64,000 nucleotides of DNA from Cupriavidus sp. 2SB (GTDB taxonomy: Bacteria; Pseudomonadota; Gammaproteobacteria; Burkholderiales; Burkholderiaceae). The notes below the pieces were generated by a model. It saw only the letters and a program-made list of their open reading frames with translations. It was not told the origin of the DNA and did no database searches. How positions within the stretch are numbered: position 1 is the stretch's first letter; the number at the start of each line of letters is the position of its first letter. The stretch is taken from positions 1 to 64,000 of the forward strand of contig NZ_SCMX01000008.1 of NCBI RefSeq assembly GCF_005503625.1, given 5' to 3'. The position numbers were made by a program, and so were the translations under genes. Positions 18,178 to 25,785 of the stretch are shown here, in pieces.

Positions 18178-18374
18178 GTCGCACATCCTGTGTCGCGGCG
18201 ATAGTAGGAGTCGCATCCGCACTTGGGGCAGATGCGCTGCATAGCGCCTTTCATAGTCTTGTGTGGGACGGAAGCCATGTCGGACTCCATTCCTTTCCAG
18301 CCGCACTTGCGCACCTTCGAACATTCGATGGCGATGTCGCCTGGGTAGGCTTTCGTGTTGTTGACATCAGCCAT
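18174..18374 (-). CDS. Small zinc-ribbon phage protein, 66 aa
   Basis: Start ATG 18374 follows GGAGGGGAGC. Residues include CSKVRKCGWKG and CPKCGCDSYY, two Cys knuckles typical of rubredoxin-like zinc ribbons. Coupled at both ends. Probably DNA- or protein-binding; the exact role is unknown. Confidence 0.7.
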   Translation of the reverse strand: MADVNNTKAYPGDIAIECSKVRKCGWKGMESDMASVPHKTMKGAMQRICPKCGCDSYYRRDTGCAT

Positions 18375-19335
18375 GCTCCCCTCCCTTCTGTGCCTGATCG
18401 GCCATGGCGGCGTCGATTGCTTCGCGAGCGTTGCCGAACCACGGACACTTCCAGCCCATGACCGGAACCAGGTCGCCTTCCTCGTCACGGTGGAACACAC
18501 GACAAGATTCGCCGTCCTTGCTCCACGCAATCCACGCCTCATGAGAAGCCATGAAATCGAGTCGGCATGCATCGCCGCTCTTATCCCCCTCGCTCGCCGC
18601 GTCTGCCGGAGTGGCGAATTGCTGGTGGGCGGCGTGGATCGTCTCGATCAGTGCATAGGCTGGCGTATCTTTGAAGACCACCCATTGTTCGCCTTTAGGC
18701 GGGCGCACGAGCCAGGCACCCGGCTCGCGATTCGTGAATCGCCAGCCCTGCAACGCATCCGCCTGCGCAGTGGGTGCCGGCGCTGGTGCGGCCTCCAACG
18801 CTGAAAGGAGGCGCTCCATAAATTCTGCGTCGGAACCCACCACAGTCATCGGCTTGCCAGTGCGAACAGCATCCTTCAGTGAGGCGCGGAACAGCGCGAA
18901 CTCTTGCATATCGCTTCGGCTGAGAGCCGGCGCTGGTGCGGCGGGCGCGGCGAGTAGTACGCGGAGTTGGTCGGCGATACCTGCGAGAACGCCTTCCGCA
19001 GACCTGTTCCAGCTATTCTTGTCCACGGGTGAAGTGGCGGATGCCTTGCAATACAGTGCGTCGCCATAGGCTTTGATGCGATCTACGATGTCTTGCAGCG
19101 CGCCCCCATTGCGGGCATCCGCAGAATGGGGGGCGAGGGCTGCGGCCTCGACTCGAGACATGGATTGATCGAACGCGCGCTTCGGATACTCCCGAAGTTC
19201 ATGGACCAGATCCGGGGCAAGGTTCTGCACCACGCTCCACAGCGCTGACAGGTAGTCACTTGAATCAGCGAAGTAGATCGCAGCAACTGCGGAGTGAAGC
19301 GCCTCCGCTTGGCATGCGGTGGTGTTGGTGCTCAT
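18367..19335 (-). CDS. Hypothetical phage protein, 322 aa, modular
   Basis: Ala/Pro linkers at about residues 130-137 and 182-190 separate three parts: a helical N-terminus, a middle helix pair, and a C-terminal module with WRFTNREPGAWLVRPP and ACRLDFMASHEAWIAWSKDG. The last part resembles short repeats found in unrelated phage accessory proteins, so this may be a mosaic. No function assigned. Confidence 0.65.
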   Translation of the reverse strand: MSTNTTACQAEALHSAVAAIYFADSSDYLSALWSVVQNLAPDLVHELREYPKRAFDQSMSRVEAAALAPHSADARNGGALQDIVDRIKAYGDALYCKASATSPVDKNSWNRSAEGVLAGIADQLRVLLAAPAAPAPALSRSDMQEFALFRASLKDAVRTGKPMTVVGSDAEFMERLLSALEAAPAPAPTAQADALQGWRFTNREPGAWLVRPPKGEQWVVFKDTPAYALIETIHAAHQQFATPADAASEGDKSGDACRLDFMASHEAWIAWSKDGESCRVFHRDEEGDLVPVMGWKCPWFGNAREAIDAAMADQAQKGGEHG

Positions 19336-19847
19336 GCTTGCCCCTCAGTCTGCCGGCCAGCGGCATCGCGGCCTTTGGGCGCGTGCATCCACCACTTAGC
19401 GGGTTTGCCGCCTGATCCGTAGTCGAACGGCGTGAACACTTGGCCCATCTGCCCCTTGTCGCGCAGGAATCCCCAGACCTTGACGTCCTTGGCCGGCACG
19501 ATGAAGAGCGACCAGACCTCCGGCGGCGTATGCACGTCGGGCAACGGACCAGGCGACAGAATCACGCGGTGGAACGAGTCTCCGGTCAGGAAGTTGAGCC
19601 AGCGGACTTTGCGCGTGCCCATACGCGTGGCTTCGTAGTACCAGCCGCGCAAGATGATGGACACGGCCCAGCGCCACGGGTGGTCGTGCAGGCCACGATC
19701 AGGGTCGGAGCCGACAAAGCGGTGCAGGTAGACGCGGATGCCGAAGAGCGCGCACACGAAGTAGCGCTCCAGATAGGGGCGGCCGGCCTCGCTGATGATC
19801 TTGCACGGGCGGGATGCCGAGTAGGCGAGCAGCAGGCGGCGAATCAT
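19332..19847 (-). CDS. Cupin-like phage protein, 171 aa
   Basis: YLHRFVGSDPDRGLHDHPWR and later FHRVI...HTPPEVWSLFIV give a metal-binding His pattern (H-x-H plus later His) on a short beta-barrel, as in cupins. It is a recurrent phage-encoded hypothetical protein. A possible role is small-molecule or sugar binding. Coupled to neighbours by 4-bp overlaps. Confidence 0.65.
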   Translation of the reverse strand: MIRRLLLAYSASRPCKIISEAGRPYLERYFVCALFGIRVYLHRFVGSDPDRGLHDHPWRWAVSIILRGWYYEATRMGTRKVRWLNFLTGDSFHRVILSPGPLPDVHTPPEVWSLFIVPAKDVKVWGFLRDKGQMGQVFTPFDYGSGGKPAKWWMHAPKGRDAAGRQTEGQA

Positions 19848-20539
19848 GCGGCCTCCTTCGCCGGCAGCTTCGCAGCGTCATACTGGAGGATTGCCCACGC
19901 GATAGCGAAGCAGCACCAGGTGAAGTGGAAGGTGTAGTCGGTGAAGTCGTGCTCCCACAGGTCTTCGAATGCGAAGGTGCGGTGCCGACGATCGTATCCG
20001 TGTCGGTGGTGGCTTGTCGGATTGGCCGACCAGGAGAAGTCGTGAGCGTGCTGGTAGGCAGCATGCTCGCCGTCATCGAGGTAGCGCAGCACCTCGTCGT
20101 CGACCGCTTCCCATAACGCGCGGCGCTGCTCCTTGTCGAGCACGTCGCGGTGCTCACGAACCCAGCGCATCCGGTACTGGTTGATGATCTGCCGGAACTT
20201 CTCCTGATCGAACTCGGTGGCGCCCCCGCCGCGGCGATTGCCGTCCACCGCCTGCAACTTTTCGGACCAGTACCCGCGGTTGATATACAGCTTGCTTGGG
20301 TCTTTCCCGTGCAGGCGATCGGTGCGGAAGAACTCGAACATGTCCGTCAAGCGCGAGAACACGTAGCAACCCATATCGCCTGAATAGACCAGGTATCCCG
20401 GGTAAGTGACGAGGTCGAAGTGCATACTCGATGAATCGGGCCTGCGGAAGCGGACATGGCGGTACACGCCGTCCTCGTGCAGTACGGTCATCGCGTGTTG
20501 GGCAACGTCGCGCTCGAATGTGGCTTGAGTGCAGGTCAT
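19844..20539 (-). CDS. Conserved hypothetical phage protein, 231 aa
   Basis: Reads FERDVAQHAMTVLHEDGVYR, then MHFDLVTYPGYLVYSGDMGC. The C-terminus contains FAFEDLWEHDFTDYTFHFTW and a hydrophobic stretch CCFAIAWAIL. Proteins of this pattern recur in early regions of temperate phages. No catalytic motif is visible. Role unknown. Confidence 0.7.
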   Translation of the reverse strand: MTCTQATFERDVAQHAMTVLHEDGVYRHVRFRRPDSSSMHFDLVTYPGYLVYSGDMGCYVFSRLTDMFEFFRTDRLHGKDPSKLYINRGYWSEKLQAVDGNRRGGGATEFDQEKFRQIINQYRMRWVREHRDVLDKEQRRALWEAVDDEVLRYLDDGEHAAYQHAHDFSWSANPTSHHRHGYDRRHRTFAFEDLWEHDFTDYTFHFTWCCFAIAWAILQYDAAKLPAKEAA

Positions 20540-20847
20540 CGAAAGAGCCTCCCGTGGATCTCGTCCAGGCGCTCCACCTCATCGGCGGTGAGGTCGACGA
20601 TGCGGGAGCGCTTCACCTTCTCTTTCAGCTGGTTGACGAAGCCGATCTCGTCGATGCGCAGTTTTCGCGTGTCGATGATTGCGACGAGGCGGTCGATCAT
20701 CGTCGCGGTGCTGACGATTGCCATCGGTGGAGCTCCTTCTGCGGTCCGCTGCATCCAGCGGTGGTTTTTATAGGCGCCCACGCCGAGCGCAACGAAGGGC
20801 GCGATCAGGGCCGGGACGGTGGCGAGGGCGGTTGTGAGGGTCGGCAT
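20536..20847 (-). CDS. Small membrane-anchored phage protein, 103 aa
   Basis: One TM helix at about residues 4-26 (ATVPALIAPFVALGVGAY), then a cytoplasmic, charged coiled-coil-like region. ATGA overlap downstream. Function unknown. Confidence 0.6.
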   Translation of the reverse strand: MPTLTTALATVPALIAPFVALGVGAYKNHRWMQRTAEGAPPMAIVSTATMIDRLVAIIDTRKLRIDEIGFVNQLKEKVKRSRIVDLTADEVERLDEIHGRLFR

Positions 20848-20856
20848 GGCGCGCGG

Positions 20857-21171
20857 TCAGGCAGCCTCGGCCAGCGGGAAGAGCGTCGGCACGTCGTCGT
20901 GCTCTTCCACCTGGTGGCCGTTGATGTCGGAGTGAACGATTACGCCATCGCAGCGCATCCAGCGAATCCGGGTTTCGCCGTTGGGGCCAGCACCACGGAA
21001 GAGGTGCGTGGGTTGAGCCATGATGCGGGACCGCTCGTCCGGGTCTTCGGGGCTCTCCACGCTCAGCGGCACAGCTTTCTTGATGTACTCGAGTTCGAGG
21101 CGGTCCATTTCTTGGACGTCGCCCTTGCGCGCCGCACGCGCGGCTTTGCGCTTGATTTCGTCGATGGTCAT
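20857..21171 (-). CDS. Hypothetical phage protein, 104 aa
   Basis: Basic helical N-terminus (TIDEIKRKAARAARKGD), then a beta-rich part TRIRWMRCDGVIVHSDING. It lies 13 bp downstream of the sliding-clamp-like gene and might be a clamp-associated factor, but nothing in the sequence shows this. Confidence 0.6.
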   Translation of the reverse strand: MTIDEIKRKAARAARKGDVQEMDRLELEYIKKAVPLSVESPEDPDERSRIMAQPTHLFRGAGPNGETRIRWMRCDGVIVHSDINGHQVEEHDDVPTLFPLAEAA

Positions 21172-21184
21172 GATGAGGCTCCGG

Positions 21185-22279
21185 TTAGGTGCGAAGGGTG
21201 CTGAGCACGCCGCGCCAGCTACCGTCTTGCAGTAGGAAGACCGTGGGTGCTTTATCTTTTGGGGTGGCCCACGAGAGGGACACGTCGTCAGTCTTGACTT
21301 GGCCGAGCATGCGCATCAGCTGCGCGCCAACGAAGGTGGCCTCCAGATGCGATTCCTCACTGAACTGCGTCAGCTCAAGTTCGGCCTCCACGGCTTGGGA
21401 GCCATCGGCGATAGTGAGCGAGCAGTAGTTGCCGTCCTGCTCCAATCGAATTGCGCCGACGGTGTCGAAAATGCGATGCAACGGGCAGACCTTCGCCAGA
21501 TCCTCGCGGCTGAAGGTCACAAACTGATCGGGGTTGGGAATGATTCGGCGCCACTGCCCATACTGTCCCGGCGTGCGGCTGCATACGATCTTCACGCCTC
21601 GCCGGCTGGCCAGGACGTGGCCCGGAAATACCTCGAAGTGATCGGCGCCAATGGTGCTAAGTAGATCCGCAGCAGCATCCGGAAGAGCGAACCCGAACGA
21701 GGGTATATCCCTGCCGAATTCACCTGAGGCTGCCGGTACCGCATTGACTGCCAGCATCAGGTTGTCCGATGCCACCAGGTGAATGGAAGTGCCGTCGCAC
21801 TCCACCCAGAGGTTTCTGAGAATGGGCCTGTCGTGATACTTCGGCCCAGCCGCAGCGAATGAGACGCTTGGAATGAGATCAGTCAGCCCCGGAGCGTCGA
21901 ACACCACCTCAGGCGAACCCTCAAGGTTCGGCAGCGCGAAGTCCTGCCCAGGGAGCGACAGCATGGTGAGGCGGCACTTACCCGCACGCGCCACAACCTT
22001 CGCTCCGTCGGCGGTGAAGGTCACGCGCTCCGCACCCATTCCACAGACGGCGTTCAGCTTGTCCGCAGGGAGGCAGACGTCGAGGTCGTCGACCAGCTCT
22101 GCCTCGGCGTTGACGGTGACCGTCACATGACCAGACGAACCAGTGAAGCTCAGCGATTCAGCATCGGCGCGGGCCATGACGCGGATGTGCGTGAAGGCCG
22201 GGAACGGTGACCGGGGAAGGACTGCCTGGCTGGCGATCTTGAACGCGTCGCTCAGCGCTTTTCCAGAGATGGAGAACAT
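21185..22279 (-). CDS. DnaN-like DNA polymerase III beta sliding clamp homologue
   Basis: 364 aa, the length of bacterial DnaN. A three-domain clamp pattern is visible. Domain I ends LPADKLNAVCGMGAERVTFT with the clamp loop CRLTMLSLPGQDFALPNLEG (compare the SRYRLPTLPADDFP-type element of DnaN). Domain II follows with ILRNLWVECDGTSIHLVASD (DnaN: R...L...G..L...ATDG.R). Domain III ends VLSTLRT rather than the canonical M-P-M/V-R-L. Sequence is far from chromosomal DnaN, so it is a phage clamp. It probably tethers a polymerase or other clamp-binding protein to phage DNA. Confidence 0.75.
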   Translation of the reverse strand: MFSISGKALSDAFKIASQAVLPRSPFPAFTHIRVMARADAESLSFTGSSGHVTVTVNAEAELVDDLDVCLPADKLNAVCGMGAERVTFTADGAKVVARAGKCRLTMLSLPGQDFALPNLEGSPEVVFDAPGLTDLIPSVSFAAAGPKYHDRPILRNLWVECDGTSIHLVASDNLMLAVNAVPAASGEFGRDIPSFGFALPDAAADLLSTIGADHFEVFPGHVLASRRGVKIVCSRTPGQYGQWRRIIPNPDQFVTFSREDLAKVCPLHRIFDTVGAIRLEQDGNYCSLTIADGSQAVEAELELTQFSEESHLEATFVGAQLMRMLGQVKTDDVSLSWATPKDKAPTVFLLQDGSWRGVLSTLRT

Positions 22280-22302
22280 CGGTGTATCCGTGAGAGTGAA
22301 TT

Positions 22303-22416
22303 TCAGTGGAGGCGGACGTATTCGAGGTCGCCATTCGGCAGCAGACGGCCGCTCAGCTTCCAGCCCTTGGCGCGCATCTCGCGTACGTGGTCGACCATGA
22401 AGGTGTCGTTGTTCAT
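22303..22416 (-). CDS. Small phage protein, 37 aa
   Basis: MNNDTFMVDHVREMRAKGWK... with RBS CTGGAGG 8 nt upstream and ATGA overlap with the preceding ORF. It has a short amphipathic helix then a beta-hairpin-like LSGRLLPNGDLEYVRL. Unknown. Confidence 0.6.
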   Translation of the reverse strand: MNNDTFMVDHVREMRAKGWKLSGRLLPNGDLEYVRLH

Positions 22417-22541
22417 GCTTGCTGCCTCCAGATAGGGGTGGCGGTGGCCGCGTCCGTGTTGAGCGAGGCGTATAGGGCAGAGAGGGCGATCACGCCGATG
22501 GCGGTACCGAACCAGAAGGCGAGGGCGCGGAGGAACTTCAT
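22413..22541 (-). CDS. Single-TM phage micro-protein, 42 aa
   Basis: MKFLRALAFWFGTAIGVIAL begins a single hydrophobic helix with an N-in charge pattern. It has 4-bp overlaps on both sides. Unknown function. Confidence 0.55.
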   Translation of the reverse strand: MKFLRALAFWFGTAIGVIALSALYASLNTDAATATPIWRQQA

Positions 22542-22750
22542 GCGGACGCTCCGAGTTTCTGTTGATGCAGCCAGAAGTCACGCTCGCCACGCAGCATCTG
22601 GCCGACCGGTGTGGAAGCGGCGAAGCCCTCGATCGTGGAGCGCAGGTTCGCAATGCGGTCGTCAATAGAGATGTCGGAAGTGCCGTGGTTGGCGAGGATC
22701 TCGCGGCCTTCTTTGATGCCCATCAGATACTCGGCGGTTACGGAGATCAT
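22538..22750 (-). CDS. Hypothetical phage protein, 70 aa
   Basis: Start ATG 22750 is preceded by GGAGGG. Helical, with EYLMGIKEGREILANHG and RDFWLHQQ. Overlaps both neighbours by 4 bp. Unknown. Confidence 0.6.
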   Translation of the reverse strand: MISVTAEYLMGIKEGREILANHGTSDISIDDRIANLRSTIEGFAASTPVGQMLRGERDFWLHQQKLGASA

Positions 22751-23328
22751 GCGTAGGCCCTCCGCTCGGCTTGTTGATTCTCCTGGTGCTTCTTCAATGC
22801 GGCCTTGTAGCTGGCCTTGGCTTCCTTCTTGGTCTTGCACCACTCGCCCTCGATCTCGTGCCGGCCATAGGCGTCCGCGCGGTACATGCGATAGACGTAA
22901 CCGCGCCAGTCCTTCAGGTCTGATCGCTGCTGGGCCAGGTACCAGCCGTAGCCGTAGTACCGGGCGCAATCGTGATACTCGAATTTCGGGAGCCGACCGC
23001 CGCACAGGAACTCGCCGAACGAATCGCCAGCGCAGCCGTCGGCGCGCAGATATTCCTCGTAGCGCGACGGCTTTTTCGGCTCAGGCAGGGACGTGAGCGC
23101 CAGATAGCGCCCCGCTTCTGTCGTGTAGAAGACGATCGAGTCGCCAGGCAGGAAACCCGGGCGATGGCCGCGAATCATCAGGCCAGCCGCTTCCAACTGT
23201 TCCAAGTCCGCCATGTCGTCGTGACCCGGGCCAGCGACAAAGTGGTTGCGATGTGGATCACGGTGACGCTCGCTGATGCCCAGCGTGTGCTGAAGCAGGC
23301 CGATCTGGTACTGGGTGGGCGCGTTCAT
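22747..23328 (-). CDS. Hypothetical phage protein, 193 aa
   Basis: The N-terminal half resembles a winged helix (YQIGLLQHTLGIS...DLEQLEAAGLMIRG...VFYTTEAGRYLAL, the helix-wing order of phage regulators). The C-terminal half is Tyr-rich (YHDCARYYGYGWY, RGYVYRMYRAD) and ends in a Lys-rich helix. Possibly DNA-binding; a regulatory role is inference only. Confidence 0.65.
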   Translation of the reverse strand: MNAPTQYQIGLLQHTLGISERHRDPHRNHFVAGPGHDDMADLEQLEAAGLMIRGHRPGFLPGDSIVFYTTEAGRYLALTSLPEPKKPSRYEEYLRADGCAGDSFGEFLCGGRLPKFEYHDCARYYGYGWYLAQQRSDLKDWRGYVYRMYRADAYGRHEIEGEWCKTKKEAKASYKAALKKHQENQQAERRAYA

Positions 23329-23429
23329 GCTGCACCTCCGCAGGACTTGACCAGCAGCGTCCCGGCTAGCACGAGCGGCGGCAGGACGAAATAGAGCAGG
23401 GCGGCGACGAGGAAGGCGCGGGCGTTCAT
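23325..23429 (-). CDS. Single-TM phage micro-protein, 34 aa
   Basis: MNARAFLVAALLYFVLPPLV runs into one membrane helix with a central Pro-Pro. ATGA overlaps on both sides; GGGAGC RBS. Unknown. Confidence 0.55.
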   Translation of the reverse strand: MNARAFLVAALLYFVLPPLVLAGTLLVKSCGGAA

Positions 23430-23659
23430 GCTGCGCTCCCTATCGCTGCGGCGAGGACCGCTGCGCCTACTTCCTTGTGCGCGGCGCTGAGGCGGGCGGC
23501 GGAGTTGGCGTTTCGCTCGCCCCATACCAGGCGCTGGCTGATGGTCATCAGCTGCGAGGCGTTCCCAATGATGATTTGAGCGATCTGCAGTTCACGCAGT
23601 AGCTTCTCGTGGTCGTTAACCACGGCGGCTTGGCGCTGGGCGGCTTGGTCGGGTGTCAT
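23426..23659 (-). CDS. Hypothetical phage protein, 77 aa
   Basis: All-helical, no Cys. QAAVVNDHEKLLRELQIAQI suggests a coiled coil. Overlaps both neighbours by 4 bp. Unknown. Confidence 0.6.
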   Translation of the reverse strand: MTPDQAAQRQAAVVNDHEKLLRELQIAQIIIGNASQLMTISQRLVWGERNANSAARLSAAHKEVGAAVLAAAIGSAA

Positions 23660-24105
23660 GCTGCCTCCTTAGCGAGAGGCGCGGCGGCCGCGATCAGAGC
23701 GGTTTCAAACTCGCCCTCGGCGCGTGCCAGGTTCTCCTCGGACGTGAAGACCTGAATGCTCAGGCGGCCCTTCTTGAGCAGCACCGAACGCAGAAGGCCT
23801 TCGCCGCGCTCGACGATCGCGAACCCGACCGTGAGCAATGCCTTGGTAAGCGAGACCTCGGCGGACGTGAAGTGGGTGGTGATGCGCAGCGTTTGCCGCT
23901 TGCCATACACGGGGGCGATCGTGTCTGCGTAGAGCGTGTGACCGGCGGCCTTGATCGCTGCCTGCATGGCTTCCAATGCGGCGAGCGAGGCGGCCATGTC
24001 CTTCAGCTCTTGGATACGGGCCTTATGTCGGCGCTCTTCCATCGCCAGAGCCTGCTGGCAAAGCGGCAGAGCGAGGAGCTCGATGTTGGTGAGGGTCTTC
24101 GCCAT
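23656..24105 (-). CDS. Hypothetical phage protein, 149 aa
   Basis: N-terminal coiled coil (about 20-55, EERRHKARIQELKDMAASLA) followed by a beta-rich domain (QTLRITTHFTSAEVSLTK). Second gene of the leftward early operon. Unknown. Confidence 0.62.
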   Translation of the reverse strand: MAKTLTNIELLALPLCQQALAMEERRHKARIQELKDMAASLAALEAMQAAIKAAGHTLYADTIAPVYGKRQTLRITTHFTSAEVSLTKALLTVGFAIVERGEGLLRSVLLKKGRLSIQVFTSEENLARAEGEFETALIAAAAPLAKEAA

Positions 24106-24108
24106 GGC

Positions 24109-24198
24109 TCAGGCTCTCCCGCCAACCCAGAAAAGCTGCATGACGACCACCACCAGCAGCATCCAAGCCATGATTCCGATAGGTACGAGCAGGTCCAT
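24109..24198 (-). CDS. Single-TM phage micro-protein, 29 aa, first gene of leftward operon
   Basis: MDLLVPIGIMAWMLLVVVVM plus nine residues. GGAG lies 7 nt upstream of the ATG and the stop is 3 nt before the next gene. First ORF after the leftward promoter. Confidence 0.55.
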   Translation of the reverse strand: MDLLVPIGIMAWMLLVVVVMQLFWVGGRA

Positions 24199-24232
24199 CC
24201 CATGTCTCCAGCAAAGTGATTGCATGGGTGGT

Positions 24233-24261
24233 AGTTAAGCATGCTTAAAACAAAAAAGCAA
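24233..24261 (-). promoter_or_regulatory. Leftward early promoter with perfect palindromic operator (PL-like)
   Basis: -35 TTGCTT (24261-24256), 17-bp spacer, -10 TTAACT (24238-24233) on the minus strand. The perfect 14-bp palindrome TTAAGCATGCTTAA at 24235-24248 overlaps the -10 and spacer. A near-identical arrangement is present at the Cro promoter, so this is the probable repressor-controlled PL. Confidence 0.75.
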
Positions 24262-24283
24262 GAAAGCTTAATTGAGGGGCACG

Positions 24284-24490
24284 TCAATCCTCCAGAACAC
24301 GGTCCAGGACCTTGGTCATCGCCTGGGCGGACAGCCGCCGGGATGTCGTGAAAATTCCGTTCAATGCGTAGGCGAGCTCTCCAGTCGGAAGCCTTTCGAT
24401 GACGATCGTGTCGTGTGCTGCGTCACCCGTTCCACTGCTTTGTCGACCCTTCCTTTCCCTGAACGCAAGCAAATCCAGTACTTCACCCAT
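24284..24490 (-). CDS. Hypothetical phage protein, 68 aa
   Basis: Start ATG 24490 with upstream GGAGA. IVIERLPTGELAYALNGIFT and a basic N-part (LAFRERKGRQ). It lies between the lysogenic genes and PL. Unknown. Confidence 0.55.
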   Translation of the reverse strand: MGEVLDLLAFRERKGRQSSGTGDAAHDTIVIERLPTGELAYALNGIFTTSRRLSAQAMTKVLDRVLED

Positions 24491-24644
24491 TGGGCTGTAT
24501 CTCCGCTGCCCGCCATGTACCCGGCGGTGATCAGATGAGCACAATGCTTTAACTCGTTTGGGATTGCGGCCACACCCCCGATTGGTCGGATGCAAGACCC
24601 TCTGTGGGGTGAGTGGCAGAGATATTTGTCGGACGGAGAAATGC

Positions 24645-24668
24645 AAAAGCCCGCCGAAGTGGCGGGCT
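24645..24668 (-). terminator. Leftward terminator after the SLATT-like gene
   Basis: On the minus strand AGCCCGCC-ACTTC-GGCGGGCT then TTT. It lies 33 nt after the stop at 24701 and ends the repressor transcript. Confidence 0.8.
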
Positions 24669-24700
24669 ATCTAGATGCGGGGAGAGAAAGTGGAACGGCG

Positions 24701-25165
24701 CTAACCGATGACAGCGAAAAGACGATTGGGGAAAGTCAACGGCATCTTGTGTGTTGGGTCGTCCCCGCGCTCGTCGAGGACATCGTTATACGCAACGGCG
24801 CGCAATGATTCAATCGCAGGGACCTCTTCATCAGCGGGAAGGGAATGGAACGCCGCAGACAATTCTAGATCGCTCAGGCCAGGGGCACGGCCGAGAAGAT
24901 CGGTGAACCTTCGGCGCTGGGTGCCGGCCTTGGCAGCCTTTTCCGATGGCTGCAGGCCGTACTCGATCGCTTGGCAGAAGGCGAAAAACAACCCGAAAAC
25001 CGTGGCCGTAGTGGTCCCTTCTTTCATCAAAAACGAAAGGGCCGCCATACCTGACAACAGCGAGCAAAGTCGAATCGTTCCATCGACTTTTTTCCAAAAC
25101 CTACCTTGCCGCTCCATAAGGCGTGCGCTGTATCTGATGCCGAAAAGAAGGTCGTCTCGATTCAT
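24701..25165 (-). CDS. Two-TM SLATT-like membrane protein in the immunity region
   Basis: 154 aa. A basic N-terminal helix (FGIRYSARLMERQGRFWKKV) precedes a tight TM pair at about 30-47 and 51-69, then a cytoplasmic helical tail (LSDLELSAAFHSLPAD). This N-helix/TM-hairpin/long-tail layout is that of SLATT-domain proteins, often pore-forming effectors of nucleotide-sensing defence systems. The assignment is by architecture only. It is transcribed with the repressor, so it is expressed in the lysogen and is a candidate superinfection-exclusion gene. Confidence 0.6.
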   Translation of the reverse strand: MNRDDLLFGIRYSARLMERQGRFWKKVDGTIRLCSLLSGMAALSFLMKEGTTTATVFGLFFAFCQAIEYGLQPSEKAAKAGTQRRRFTDLLGRAPGLSDLELSAAFHSLPADEEVPAIESLRAVAYNDVLDERGDDPTHKMPLTFPNRLFAVIG

Positions 25166-25181
25166 GACGCAAGTCTAAGCG

Positions 25182-25295
25182 TTATTTAGACGGCCGTGGT
25201 GGAGGTGGCTTGGGTGGTACGTACCCACGCTTCTCGATAAAAAGGTGAGCGGAGCCGCGAAGGCTGTCGCCAGAGGCGTCGATACTGTTTCTCAT
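25182..25295 (-). CDS. Possible 37-aa proline-rich peptide
   Basis: MRNSIDASGDSLRGSAHLFI..., ending in a Pro-rich tail PPKPPPPRPSK. It fills the gap between the repressor and the SLATT-like gene on the same strand. RBS is weak (AGAGA). Uncertain. Confidence 0.3.
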   Translation of the reverse strand: MRNSIDASGDSLRGSAHLFIEKRGYVPPKPPPPRPSK

Positions 25296-25325
25296 GTTCT
25301 CTGTGGGTGGATACCAGATTCGGCC

Positions 25326-25751
25326 TTAGCCATGCTTCTGTCGTTTGGTGGGGTTGGCAGTCGCGATGACGCCAACGGGTTTGGGCGCACCCCAATCGTC
25401 TCGATCCGCCAGGCTCGACTTGATGAACTCGGAAAGGATGACTTCGAGTGACTTCTTCTGGGCTTCGGTAAGTCGATCGTATTGCTTATAGCTTGCTCGA
25501 AATGGCCAACGGTCTTCTGGCATTCCCGCGCTCTCTGGACTACCTACGCCCGTGGCAAGCCAGAACGCGTCAACGCCGGTAAATCTGGCCGCACGGGCGG
25601 AATTTTCGGCGTTGAGCGCCTTTGTTTTGCCGCCAATGACCAATGAGATGGCCTGCACCGTGACGCCTATCGCATCGGCCAGGTGCTGCCTGTCTTTGCC
25701 GGACAGTCGAAGGGCTTCCTCGAGTCGCTCGCCGTAGGTTGTGGTCTTCAT
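25326..25751 (-). CDS. XRE-type phage repressor (CI position), no protease domain
   Basis: 141 aa. HTH: RQHLADAIGVTVQAISLVIG at about 22-41. Then the CI-family linker VDAFWLATGVG. The remaining 70 residues are charged and lack the Ser/Lys dyad and Ala-Gly site of S24 repressors, so RecA-stimulated self-cleavage is not expected. The ATG at 25751 has no SD; a -10-like TATGCT 6 nt upstream suggests a leaderless mRNA as for lambda cI. Divergent from the Cro-like gene. Confidence 0.8.
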   Translation of the reverse strand: MKTTTYGERLEEALRLSGKDRQHLADAIGVTVQAISLVIGGKTKALNAENSARAARFTGVDAFWLATGVGSPESAGMPEDRWPFRASYKQYDRLTEAQKKSLEVILSEFIKSSLADRDDWGAPKPVGVIATANPTKRQKHG

Positions 25752-25756
25752 GACGA

Positions 25757-25767
25757 AAGCATACTTA
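25757..25767. promoter_or_regulatory. Operator-like half-palindrome before the repressor gene
   Basis: AAGCATACTTA, matching the AAGCATGCTTAA core at PL. It overlaps the putative -10 of the repressor promoter, fitting autoregulation. Confidence 0.5.
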
Positions 25768-25785
25768 CAGGAATGAGGATCATGG

